Assembly (NCBI GenBank): GCA_022560025.1
Contig: JAFISE010000069.1
Span: forward strand, 92,298-156,297
Length of the DNA stretch: 64,000 nt
Reading direction: 5' to 3'
Source of the DNA: Stagonosporopsis chrysanthemi
Taxonomy: Eukaryota; Ascomycota; Dothideomycetes; Pleosporales; Didymellaceae
Below are positions 43,401-53,972 of the stretch, one piece after another. Numbering within the stretch: position 1 is the stretch's first letter; each line of letters opens with the position of its first letter. The notes below the pieces were generated by a model. That model did no database searches, had not been told where the DNA came from, and saw nothing but the letters and a program-made list of their open reading frames with translations. A program made the translations under genes and the position numbers.

Positions 43401-45266
43401 GGATGGCCGGTACGGGTGGCACGTCTTCTGTTTCGCCCCCAGCTGAGCTGTGGACGTTGCGTGGCTTCGCAGTAGGCAGCCTGGAGCTTTGCAGAGCGGG
43501 ATTAGTACGCAGTGGTATTGAAGAACTGCCAACCTTCAAGGAATTGATGCTGGATGTTGAGGACAAAGAGATGCCTGAAGCGTACGATTTACGGTTCTGT
43601 TCTGGCGTTGCACGCGCAGAAGACGGTGTTTCACTCTTCCTGATTGATATCCCGGGAGATTGACTGAATGCCTGGTCGTCAAAGGTGAAGTCGCCCTGCG
43701 GCGTGGGAGGGCCGACGGGCCCGCCAGGGACTGGAATGTTTGGGTTCATGGACATGCGCTTTAGCCTTCGAGCATCTGTTGGGCTGATGGTTCTGGCTCC
43801 TAAACCAAAGTGGTGAGGCACGGTAGACTGACGTTTATTCGCGGACGAAGAAGGTGTTTGTTCACGCTGGCCCTGGGCGGGTGATTTGCCCGGCGAGCGG
43901 CCGTTGAAACCAGGCATGGATCCTTGGTCTGGAGTCAGCGAGTGCGCGGACATGTACTGTCCAGACGTCTGTCGGGAGGGCGGCTGGAGTGACTTTGCCT
44001 TGGCAGTCCGCGCAGCACTCGGAAGGCGCTGTGTTGCGTTGGGTGGATTTGGGGTTGCCGCCAGTGTCTCTCGTCGGTTGCCGTGGCTCTTGGACGGCGA
44101 ACGACCCAGGCCAGGCTGCTCCATACTGCCGTTCACCGAACGGGGCGACCCCTCGCTGCGAGTCTCAAAGGTGCCCATGGGCAACATGCCAGGGCCCACA
44201 CTCTTGCGCGGTGCACGTGCTGCGGGATTGGGAGCAGTGGGTGCGGGGAACTGGCTCTGGCGCCTCGTTCGGATGGCCATGTTGGTTGTTGGTGCTGACA
44301 TGGCTGTGCTGTCTGTGAAGGCGGGCGGGCCGCTCGCGGGCGGCTTGGAGGGGTTCGTGGTGCCGGGCTTGCGGGTGTTGGACTGGCTGAAGCGGCGCAT
44401 GAACGAGCTGCTGCGCGAGGGGCGAGTGTCGGTCTGGGCGGCAGTGAATGGCTGCATGTTCGAAGCGGCGGCGCTGCTCGGCGGGGCGGTGCTCTTGAAG
44501 CCGCCGGGGGCAGGGAAGTCGCTCAGATCGGGCTCATAGGAGAGGCTATTGGCGAAGTCGTCAAAGTTGACGGCGGGGAGGAAGTCGTACGAGCCGCTGG
44601 CCTCGGTCGAGTCGTCGGTCGCGGCGGTCTGGTGCTGCTGGTGCTGCTGGTGCTGGTGCTGCTGGTGCTGCAGGTGCTGGTGCTGGTGCTGGTGCTGGTG
44701 CTGGTGCTGGTGCTCGTGCTGGTGCTCGTGCTGCTGCTCGTGCTGGTGCTCGTGCTGCTGCTGCTGCTCCTGCGGTGGCTGCGGTGGCTGCGGTGGCTGC
44801 TGCTGCTGGGCAAAGGCGAGGCGTGGCTCGGGGTGCGTCGGGGCCGCGTCGGTCCTCGTGGCGGGCAGGGCCGGCAGGTACGGGCGGTTCTCGAGGGAGG
44901 CTCCGCTGGCAACCCTGTGCACGGTCAGCTCCTTCCGTCCCCAGCACGGCGCAGCGGCAACCACCAACCTGTGCTTGGAGAAGTCCTGCGGCGGCCCGCG
45001 GGGGCCCAGCGGCACTTTGGCAATGCGGCGCTGTGAGCCCAGCGGCCTGCTGTCGGGCGGGCCTGGGCGGCCAGCGGAGACGGCGTTGGAGGCACTCGCC
45101 TTGCGCAGGCGGCTGCCGTGGTCGCCCGTCTTCTGGAACTTGCGCACGCGGTCGTCTGGCACAATCAGTACAATGGCGGGCGCGGCAACAGGGCGGCGGC
45201 GGGGGTACCTGTCGAGCCGCTCGAGTCCTCAGACACGGTCGAGCCCGGGTTGTTGTGGGCGTCCAT
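40451..45266 (-). CDS. DYRK-family protein kinase, Pom1 type
   Basis: Dual-specificity kinase; Pom1 of fission yeast sets polarity and cell size from the cell tips. Model: complement of 40451-41560, 41611-45155 and 45209-45266, 1570 residues. Exon 1 (58 nt, MDAHNNPGSTVSEDSSG) was found from the splice signals of a 53-nt intron. The ~1030-residue leader is disordered, with a His/Gln repeat and many serine/proline sites. The DYRK-homology box precedes the kinase domain: GKGSFGQVV, VAIKIIRNK, HCDLKPENILL, DFGSSCFE, the activation YTYIQSRFY and SPEVILG. The 50-nt intron after LQKLREW is precisely phased. A proline-rich tail of ~120 residues follows. Confidence 0.9.
44628..44775 (-). repeat. His/Gln-coding CAN repeat in the Pom1-type leader
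   Basis: An imperfect CAG/CAC/GAG trinucleotide array, read on the minus strand as alternating His and Gln with some Glu. It encodes roughly 48 residues of a low-complexity stretch, about residues 150-197. It is in frame throughout. Confidence 0.85.
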
Positions 45267-46634
45267 GGCGGGCCCTCGACGCGGCGCGGGCTGCGCACAC
45301 ACTGGCGACTGCACGCAGCGGGCCGGGCAACGCTCCAAGCAAGCACCCGCACCGGCGCGGCTGGCAGCCCGGCAGGCTCAACGGGCGCGGCGGGCGCGGC
45401 GGGCGGTGCGAGTCGGGGCTCCAAGCAGCGAGCCTGGGGAGCGGCGCAGGCTATGCGGACATTTCGAGGCAGCGGTCGGCGGTGAGGGCAGAGCGAGGGC
45501 AGAGCGAGGGCAGGGCGAGGGCAGGGCGAGGCGGGCAAGGGGCGGCCTGGGCGTGGCTTGCCTGCAGAGTCGACGGGGCGGCGGGGTGTGCTCGGGGAGG
45601 GCGAGTCGGGCGAGTCGCATGCAAAGGGGGAGCGCGTCGCGAGCGGACGTTGTCTATCAACGTCCCCAAAGCTGCTGCACCGCACAGCAGACGACGGGCC
45701 TGCCACTAGCACGACCCCTGTCGCCGGCCTGCCCAAGCCGTGCGCTGATTCGGCGCCGCCGCCCAGCGGACGCCATCAAAACACTGCCCTCACCCGGGGA
45801 ACGCGCGCATTGTCCACGTCCTGCATTTCTGCATTCTGTGTGCGCCGCCTCAGGGCTGCCGCCGCGCCCTGGTGGCCGTTGCCGAGCTGCGCGGGCTCAC
45901 GTTCACGCTCACGCTCACGCCTCACGCCTCAGACCGCACGCAATGCCTGCCTGCTTGCAGTGCTACCGTCGTCCCCCTTTGAGAGGCCAGGCCCGCTGCA
46001 CGACAGCACCGCGCCCAACTCTAATGCCCCTAGCGGTAGCACGGCACTGAGCATGTGCACGGCATCATAAACCCTGATCGACGCCGTTGTTTGTTTTCTC
46101 ATCTCTCCTCGGGGTGTCGGCCTCATTGGGCAGCACCGGCAGCTGGCGGGCAACTCAGCTGCACCGTCTGCGACACGCTCGGCGGCCTGCTGGCACGTCG
46201 CTTTGATCCTGACATATGGCAAGTAGGTCACGCTCGGGGTGTTGACGTCTTGCTCCCGTGGTGTTACCCGCTTGCCGACAGGGGTCTTCGCGTGGCTGCC
46301 GAACGCCATCGCCAAGCCTATGTATGCTTGTTCACATGCAACTGCGTCATCCACACGACGGCGTCAAACGGCATCAAACCGAGTCGTAGCCATCACGACG
46401 AACAAAGAGCTACAACACCGAAATTCGTGAACATGCGTAGAACTTCTGCATCCGTCTGAAAACAAAACAAAACAACGTCTCCACCGGCTGCCTCTCCGCG
46501 CGAAAGAGGCAGCAGCGTGTTTCTCCATCATTACACTTCTGTGACCTGCCCATGCGCATCAACGCAGATCAGGTGTTTGTCCCATCACAGTGAACCCACT
46601 CTCAGGCCAAGAGAGACACGGCTGGAACACAGCC
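45267..46634. other. GC-rich divergent promoter region of the kinase and the peroxisomal gene
   Basis: About 1.37 kb between divergent genes. 45480-45535 carries an 11-base minisatellite (units like GAGGGCAGAGC and GAGGGCAGGGC). Long open frames here on both strands reflect high GC content and show no protein family features. Confidence 0.45.
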
Positions 46635-48187
46635 ATGAGCGACGGAAACGCATACTCGTTCGCCAACAGCGACACACCGATACCCGTCGTTCAGATCCAT
46701 CCAGCAGACTCTCCGGGGCCTCGAACGCCGACCCCGGGACAGAGCTTACATCGTCTCTCGGCCAGCAAGCTCAAGGACAAGCTCGAGTCACTCGGGGACA
46801 GTGTGAGCCGCGAGTCGACAAGTAAGATGGGTGACCGCATGATCAACCTGTGAGTTTGCAGACGAACAACCATCACCCCATAACCGCTCACAACCACAGT
46901 CTCCTTTCGCAAGTCCTGCCCAGTGAGGACCCGTCCTCAACATACCCTCCAGATGGCGACTCGACTACAGGTCCCCAGGTCAAAGACCGCCGCTCACGGA
47001 ACTACGTCGAGCGCCCGAATTTCAGCCTTCCAACCATGTCCTCGAACTTCCGGCGCTTCAACTCGCGCATTGGCGTGGCATTCGTCTTCCAGAACCGGCT
47101 GATTCACCTCTTTACCTGGAGACAACCCACTCAGACGCTATCGTTTCTATTCATGTATACGTTCATCTGTGTCGACCCACATCTGATCCCCGTCCTTCCT
47201 CTGGCATGCTGTCTCTTCTTCATCATGGTACCCGCCTACCTAACGCGGCATCCACCACCGCCAATGTCCTTCCCGACGGACCTGTACCCTCTCGGCGGCC
47301 CTCCGCTCGCAGACGCACCGACCATCAAGCCAGCACCAGAGTTCAGCAAAGACTTCTTCCGCAACATGCGCGACCTGCAAAACTGCATGGAAGACTTCTC
47401 CCGCGGCCACGACGCTGTCCTCCAATTCCTCATACCACTGACCAACTTCTCCAACGAAAACCTCAGCTCCCTTCTCTACATCGTCCTCCTTCTCGTCTCC
47501 TGCGCGCTCTTCCTCGTCTCTCACCTCCTTCCATGGCGGTTCATCTTCCTCGTCCTTGGCTACAGCGCCACTGCCATGGGTCATCCCACTATCCAGGACC
47601 TCCTCGCAACCCCCGAGAACGAGGCCCTGATCACGTCCACCGAGCAAGAAGGGCGCTCCTTCCTGCTCAGCGCAAGCAAAGCCGACATCGAACTGCAAAC
47701 CAGCCAAGAATCACGCGAAGTCGAGATCTTCGAGCTGCAGCACCGCCCCCTTCACAATGCCGCCGGCGAATACGAGCCCTTTCTGTTTAGCCACTCACCC
47801 TACTCACCCCTCTCGCCCGCGCGCATCAGCGGCGACAGACCGCGAGGCTGCGCCTTTTTTGAAGACGTCCTCCCGCCGCGCGGCTGGCGCTGGAGCGACA
47901 AGAAGTGGACGCTCGACCTGCTGAGCCGCGAGTGGGTCGAAGACCGCTGCGTGACGGGCGTCGAGGTCGAGATCGAGGGCGAGCGCTGGGTCACGGATCT
48001 GCACTACGAGGTGCTGGAGGACGGGGAGCGGCCGCGCCACGACCGCAAGAAGGGCAAGAGTCGCGATGTCGGCGAGCAGGAGCGCGAGGTGCTGCGGCGC
48101 GCGTGGGAGAGCGGCCGCCCGAGTCGCAAGGGCGAGTGGAGACGCAGACGCTGGGTCAGGACCGTGGAGCGCGTGGGTACCTCGTAG
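46635..48187 (+). CDS. Peroxisomal membrane protein with dysferlin domain (Pex24/Pex28-29 family)
   Basis: Integral peroxisomal membrane protein controlling peroxisome size and number and contacts with the endoplasmic reticulum. Model: 46635-46849 joined to 46900-48187 across a 50-nt intron, 500 residues. A serine/proline leader (~70 residues) is followed by LLSQVLPSEDPSS. Membrane segments lie around residues 150-195 (LSFLFMYTFICVDPHLIPVL, then CCLFFIMVPAYL) and 270-310 (LLYIVLLLVSCALFLVSHLL). The C-terminal half contains the dysferlin block: VEIFELQHR, FEDVLPPRGWRWSDKKWTLD, WVEDRCVTGVEVEIEGERWV. It ends in an arginine-rich helix (RRRRWVRTVE). The exact paralogue name is not resolved. Confidence 0.88.
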
Positions 48188-48381
48188 TTCGCGTTGCACC
48201 GCAATCTCCTCAATCTTGTTCTCCCCATTATTCCAAACCCACCATCTTCACCCTTGCACCCACCCCCCTTTTTCTCCACCCCAACGCACATCCCCCCTCC
48301 CGTCTTCTCCCAAAAAAAAAAGAAAAAAACTATCTACATATTCCCCCCCTCCCTTCCAACCCCCCGTCAAAATCACGTGAC

Positions 48382-48586
48382 GGTCTTGTGGTGTAAGTCC
48401 CCCCCCACAACCTACCTTCCACCCAACCAAAAAATCCTGACTCCCAACCCAGCTAGTGGTATGATGTAAGTCCCCTTCCTTCCTTCCCTCAATGCCAAGC
48501 AAAGTAGCTAATGCAAGACATCAGTCTCGCTTAGGGTACCTAAGTATACGTGCGAGAGGCCCCGCGTTCGAATCGCGGCAAGACCC
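48382..48586 (+). tRNA. tRNA-Pro(AGG) split by two spliceosome-type introns plus a canonical tRNA intron
   Basis: Four exons: 48382-48392, 48453-48465, 48525-48536 and 48551-48586, adding up to 72 nt. Joined, they give a 7-bp acceptor stem (GGTCTTG with CAAGACC), a D stem (GTC with GAT), an anticodon stem (CTCGC with GCGAG), loop TTAGGGT with anticodon AGG, T stem CCGCG/CGCGG with loop TTCGAAT, and discriminator C. From the D arm to the anticodon stem it matches yeast tRNA-Pro as I recall it. Intron A (48393-48452) has GTAAGT, CTGAC at 48437-48441 and CAG. Intron B (48466-48524) has GTAAGT, CTAAT at 48508-48512 and CAG. Intron C (48537-48550) follows base 37, and its CCTAA pairs with TTAGG, as in ordinary pre-tRNA introns. 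A T7 run ends the gene. Expression and splicing are unproven. Confidence 0.85.
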
Positions 48587-48595
48587 TGTTCTGAA

Positions 48596-48602
48596 TTTTT
48601 TT
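48596..48602 (+). terminator. Pol III terminator (T7) after the tRNA
   Basis: Seven consecutive T on the plus strand, 10 bases past the tRNA 3' end, the usual signal for RNA polymerase III release. Confidence 0.8.
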
Positions 48603-49387
48603 GGGCTGGTGCTAGGGTGGTGTGTGGTGTGAGGTGGAGCAGGATGGGGGGTAAGGGGGGGGGGGTTGCAACTCAGGGGTTTGCAACTGGGGTGTTTGCA
48701 ACTCGGCGGGATGTAAACAATCGCAGTTATTTTTTTTTTGCTAGGAATTAAACCATGTACTACTTACCCCATGTATTGCTTTTCCTCGACTGGCCGGATT
48801 TTTTTGGGAATGCGCGATATTTGGGACATGGGGGTTTGGGTTCTTTGCGTGGTGTGTAGACCACCCCCCCCCCCCCCCCCACAGACAAAGTCTGTAGTTA
48901 GTTAATACAGGGATGTGGGAGTTTGGTGCACAGAAAGGGTTGTGTGGGCTGTGGGCTGTGTGAGCAGTGTTCCTCATCTATGGTAGTCTCGCCCTACGAA
49001 ACAATTTGTCCACAAATCGTTGTTGGCGGGTGATTACTTCGGACGCTCGTCGGGTACAGCGAGGCCTTGGAGGGAGAGGTGTGGGTGCGATGGTCATGGG
49101 TATAGACGTCGACTCAGTGGTAGGTAGACCTGAGGGGGCCGAATACCTTGCATAACCTTGCGACATATACGTACCGTGGAAGGCATGCGGTGGTGAGCCT
49201 GTGACTTGTGAACTGTATGTCTGCCAGAACAAAAAGATTTTGCAGCTTTGAACAGTCGATGAGGTACACAGGAGGATGCGGATGGTGGTAAGAAAGTATA
49301 TTGAGGTATCTCTGAATGACTCCAGCAATGCTATGCTACGACGACTAAAAGAAGAAAACAGCACCCACGTCCACGCCAATCTCCGTC
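48603..49387. other. Intergenic region with homopolymer runs
   Basis: About 785 bases between the tRNA and the P450 3' end. It contains an 11-G run (48655-48665), a T run near 48730-48739 and a 17-C run (48864-48880). No gene is supported. Confidence 0.5.
48864..48880. repeat. 17-base poly-C run
   Basis: An uninterrupted C homopolymer, one of several long G or C runs in this window. Confidence 0.9.
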
Positions 49388-51220
49388 TCAAGCCTCGACA
49401 TCAGTCTTGGGAGGCAGCTTGAGGCGCCTCTCGGAACGCACGTACAGGTTGTTGGGCCTGATGAGCTGAAACATGGGGTCGTAGTCGATTGTCTCGTCGC
49501 CGTCCTTGATAAACTTGTACCTGTAGATCAGCTTGGGCAGGAAGATCTTGACCTCCTGCAGCGCAAAGTTGAAGCCGATGCACATGCGGGGCCCAGCGGC
49601 GAAGGGGATGTACGCGGCCTTGTGGCGGTTCTTGACCTCCGGTGTGTCCCACCTCTCCGGGTCGAACTTGGCCGGGTTGTCCCATAGCGCGGGATTGTTG
49701 TGGATGTGGTGCAGGGCGGGGATGACGATGGCGTCCTTAGGCAGCTTGTAGCCGCCGGGCAGGACCATGTCGACCTTTGCAGTGCGGCCGGGCTGGAAGG
49801 AGGGGTTGTGGCGGCGTTGTGTCTCCTTGATGAACTTGTCAAGGTACACGAGCTTGTCCGTGAAGTCGGCGGTGATTTCCATCTCGTCGCTGAAGTCGTT
49901 GTCGACGAGTTCTTGCAGCAGCTTCTCCTGGACGCCCGGGTATGTGACAAGGCCGTAGATCAGCCAGGACAGGAGGGAGGAGGTGGTGGTGAAGCCGGCG
50001 CCGGTGGCGACGACGAGAGCTTCCCTCAGACTTGTCTTGGGGAGCTTCTCGCCCTTGTTATCTGTGGCACGAACGGCGTAGTCGACCATGTTTGCAGCGC
50101 GCTCGGCAGCCTCCTGCAGTGGCAGGTCCTCAACGCCACCGCTCTGTGCCTTGGCAATCTGCTCCTCGATCAGGACCTCCATGCGGGCCTTCTTTGTCCG
50201 CAGAAGCTTGGGATCGCCGAAAGGCAAATTTGCGTACCAAGACCCGTACGATGTGACCTTTTTGTTGAGATGCAATGTTTCTGCGATCAGGCGGACCATC
50301 TCATGAACAGGAGCGTCCTTTGTGGGGTTAGCTGCGTAATCTGGCCTTCGCTATCATATACATACCTTGTGTGCGAAATGCTCCATGTCCATGCCCAGGG
50401 TCAGCTTTGCAACAGCTTGCGAACCAAGCTTCAGCATGTAGATGTACACGTTCCACGACTGCCCGATGGAGTCGAGCTCGTCGAAAACCTTGAACGCGCT
50501 CTCGATTGTCTTTTGCATGGTAGGAGCGTAATGGCGTACAGCTCTGGGACCCAGCGCGGGCGGCAGGAACTTGTGTGTGACTTTCCACTCAGGTGTGTCT
50601 GTGTCACCGAGGAAAACACCAGCTTCAGGTGTCTTGATCCCGTACAGCGGATGATTCTCGGTAATTTTCTTGGTAAAGAAGTCCGACTCAGCAAATGCGA
50701 TTGCCGCAATATCTGGATCGTTGGAGTGGTAGATGGTTCCACCCATGTTGGTCGTCTGGAAGACCGGCCCATACTTCTCGAACAGACGCTGGTGATTGCC
50801 CAAGTGATCAGGAAACACTTCAAAAAAGTTGCCGATATAAGGAAGGCCCTTTGGCCCGGGAACAGGGCGAACCGCATGCCCATCTACTGAGATCGCAATC
50901 GCCGCTTCAGACGACAAGATCTCCTTGACGTTCGTCAGAGAATCGTCGCCATGTGTAAAACCGACACCTATGATAATTAGCTATCTCCTGGGGTCGTTTT
51001 GGCGGACGACAAAATGCATACCATCGGCAACGACAATTGCGAAGTGAGATGCGACCAAATCTTTCAGATCGTCCAGAGAAGCATTCTCATCAGCCTCGAT
51101 AGTCTTAACGGAAGCAGGAGCCTCCCCAAGCAGATAGAACGATTGTGACAACATTGTTGATGTGATGTGTTCAAATTCAACGAGCAACTGGGCAAGAATT
51201 GAGTTGGACAGGAGTGGCAT
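49388..51220 (-). CDS. Cytochrome P450 with an unusual N-terminal extension
   Basis: Heme monooxygenase, substrate unknown. Model: complement of 49388-50317, 50366-50967 and 51022-51220, 576 residues, introns of 48 and 54 nt. The P450 fold starts near residue 100 (VPGPKGLPYIGNFFEVFPDH). The oxygen-binding I helix is ATGAGFTTTSS, the ExxR motif is KETQR and the heme-ligand cysteine is in FAAGPRMCIGFNF. The sequence style resembles the CYP102/505 (P450-BM3-like) heme domain, but no reductase is attached. The ~100-residue leader lacks an obvious membrane anchor and looks like a small beta-grasp domain (SVKTIEADENASLDDLKDLV, then HFAIVVADGVGF). Its redox partner is probably the divergent b5/b5-reductase gene, 462 bases away. 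Confidence 0.88.
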
Positions 51221-51682
51221 ATAAGTCAGTATGCGGCTCTATGGATCCACACGTCGCGGAGCATATCATACAGGTCAAGCATCGTCGGCCGACCATGCAT
51301 CAAGCCTCCGAAGCTTAGCAGGGCCCGAGCAGGGGTCTTGCTTCGAAGCTTTTACAACGCTCCGCAAATACAAGGGTTCCGATTGGTTGTCGGAGGGTCC
51401 GATCAGCGATACCTCGGGAGCATGCCGAGGTATGGCGGCTCTAATCTCTCTCGGTGGGTCGGATGTGACACCAAGTGGTCAAAGTCGCCATGCAGCTCAG
51501 ACAAAAAAATGTTCGGTCGAGCCTTGATACAAGGATAGTCGCAATGCGACACACATGTACCGAGGCTGCGCGCAGCTCTGAGATAACAGCGTGCATAATA
51601 GGACTCGTCCCGTTCGTTCAAGGTTGACGTGTGCCCCCAGACCTTTTTACCTTAGTTTCTCTGGCTTCCTTTCAATTGCAAC
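51221..51682. promoter_or_regulatory. Shared promoter region of the P450 and the b5/b5-reductase gene
   Basis: A 462-base gap between divergent starts. It contains a perfect 9-bp inverted repeat, ATACCTCGG at 51409-51417 and CCGAGGTAT at 51425-51433, with a 7-base spacer. A TCCGA/TCGGA pair near 51378-51394 has the CCG/CGG style of zinc-cluster regulator sites. This fits co-regulation but is not proof of it. Confidence 0.55.
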
Positions 51683-53122
51683 ATGTCCGATTTACCTGCA
51701 TACAGCGCGGCTGATGTCGCAGCGCACTCAACCAGAGACGATCTCTGGGTGATCATCCAGGGCAAGGGTGCGTTATTTGGTAGTCCATGGAACTCCAACG
51801 ACTGACTTGAAAATGTAGTCTACAATGTCACTGAATACGTGCGAGACCACCCAGGTGGCGCAGATGTCCTCATTGACGTAGCTGGAAAGGACGCAACTGA
51901 GGAGTACGCTGATGTCGGACATTCTGAAGATGCGGACGAGATTCTGAACACCTACCTGATTGGCATCGCCGCCAACCCCGAGAAGCTGAAGCGCTCCAAG
52001 AACGTCAAACTTGTGCAGCAAGTACCACCGAGTGAGGTCGCGAAGAGCGGCTCTGCAGCATCGGGAGTCGTGAAGGTTGTCGCGGGTTCTCTGGCGCTTG
52101 CTGGAGCGGCTTACTGCGCATCGACGTACGGTCCATCGCCACGCCTACTCTTTTCTAGACTCCCACACCTACCGACTTCCTCTTTGTCGACAGGGAACGG
52201 CGCCTTCGTTGGTGGATTTGCGATCGCCAGTGTCATCTCCACCATTGGTGCGACAGTTGTTGCCAACAAACTCTCGAAATTCACACAGGTCGAGTCTGGC
52301 TTCGCAGGATACCCTCCTCGCCGCAAGCAGCGTCACTACGTGAAGCCAGCCAATCCTCACCTTGCAAGAGGCTTCCTTGACGCTAAGGACTTCAAGCCGC
52401 TGAAGGTAGCCAAGATCGATCAGCTGTCGCCGAACGTTTTCAGGTACAGCTTCAAGCTTCCTGATCCACGAGACGTAGTCGGTCTGCCCATCGGCCAGCA
52501 CGTCGCCATCAAGGCCACGATTGATGGCAAGACCGTTACTCGGTCATACACCCCAACTTCCAACAACCTCGACAAAGGCCTGCTGGAGCTGGTCATCAAG
52601 ATCTACCCGGACGGCCAACTTACAGGAAAGTTCTTTGCAAACCTGCAAGTCGGAGACGAGGTCTTGTTCCGTGGTCCCAAAGGGGCGTACACCCACACAG
52701 TTGGTCAATGCAAAAAGATTGGCATGATCGCGGGCGGCACAGGTATCACACCCATGTACCAGCTGATTCGCGCCATCTGTGAGGATGAATACGACACGAC
52801 CGAGGTGTCTCTCATCCTGGCCAACCGTTCAGAGGACGATATCCTTCTGCGCAAGGAGCTTGAGTCTTTTGCCAGGAGATACCCTAAGAATTTTAAGCTC
52901 TGGTACATGCTGGACAGCCCGCCAGAGGACTGGGCCTACGGCAGTGGCTTCGTGACAGCGGATGTGATGAAGGAGAAGCTGCCTGCACCGGCGCCAGACA
53001 CAAAGATCATGCTGTGCGGGCCTCCAGGGATGGTCAACGCATCGAAGAAAGCTTTGGCGACACTAGGTTTCAAGGCCCCAGGAGCTGTCGCGAAGATGTC
53101 GGATGAAGTTTTCTGCTTCTGA
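51683..53122 (+). CDS. Fused cytochrome b5 / NADH-cytochrome b5 reductase
   Basis: Single-chain electron-transfer protein: NADH to FAD to heme b5. Model: 51683-51767 joined to 51819-53122 across a 51-nt intron (GTGCGT...TGTAG), 462 residues. The b5 domain occupies residues ~1-80 with the two heme histidines in RDHPGGAD and DVGHSED. A hydrophobic segment (about 117-165: VVKVVAGSLALAGAAYCAS, then VGGFAIASVISTIGATVVA) probably anchors the protein. The reductase part follows, with the FAD motif RSYTPTS, the NADH site GGTGITPM and CGPPGMV. It is divergent from the P450, so the pair looks like a monooxygenase with a dedicated electron donor. The codon phase across the intron is exact (GK then VYNVTEYV). 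Confidence 0.93.
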
Positions 53123-53972
53123 GAGCATATCAGACAGAGCTCAGGTACTGCACACTTGATCGGAGAAATGGTCGGTGTTCTGGAGGTCTCCATCATGACA
53201 TTTGTTGTTGAGGTTTCCTCGCGTTAGTCTGCTCAAATCGGGCATAGCGTGTTCTATTTCTTTTGTCCATAGCATAGCGAATTGACATCTGTTCATCCAT
53301 AGCACGTAAATTCCTCGTTTAATGTAGGAGACATGCTCATTCAAGATGCCCAAAAACCAAACGGAATGCTGAAATGTACCGTCCTCGTGCTGTCTGAAAC
53401 GGTGTTGATCGATTTGCAGCGTCGTTACGCTAAAACGATGGCTCCCGCATATTTCTAGGCATTTCAAACGTCAGAACACTGGGCATCCAGGCACACGTCA
53501 GAAATTTGCCCACTCGCCACGATAGCATTTGAATGAGGCTCCGCAACCCTGCGACCAATCGGCAAGTGTCGCCCACCTCGGTAGCCTTTCGTCACCGGCA
53601 TGAGTTATTTGTAGCTGCACACAACACTCTCCACGACATCAAAGCAAGCTCGTCAACGTGTCAACCCGGGTCGAAGAAGGACCTCGTACGAGGCCAACCC
53701 GAAACAACTCCTGGGCGACGGAAAGAGGCACGCGTAGTGTGTACAGTTACGAGACATGGACTACGATCTGGTCGACCGAAATCATGAATGCCAGGAAGCG
53801 GCGGATAGTACGGTAGCTAGGTAGGTTGTTGACCCATCGGCCAACTGACGTATATATGTGAGATGCACCACGCTTTATCCTGTCCGAATTGCTGCTATAC
53901 CCATTCAATCACCTCATTACTACGACTTTTCTCTTCAATTCTTCAAACTCTGCTTGATAAAATTGACATCTG
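53123..53972. other. Intergenic region upstream of the dehydrogenase/propeller gene
   Basis: About 850 bases between two plus-strand genes. No gene is supported; the last ~100 bases look like a leader. It should hold a promoter, but no named site is clear. Confidence 0.45.

Noticed and set aside
44549..45736. Long frames overlapping the kinase exons in other frames
   Set aside because: GC-rich shadows of the His/Gln repeat region and of the promoter; the kinase frame and its exon 1 splice explain the sequence.
51230..51540. Possible 5S rRNA or other structured RNA
   Set aside because: Inverted repeats are present, but the 5S consensus and internal control boxes are not.
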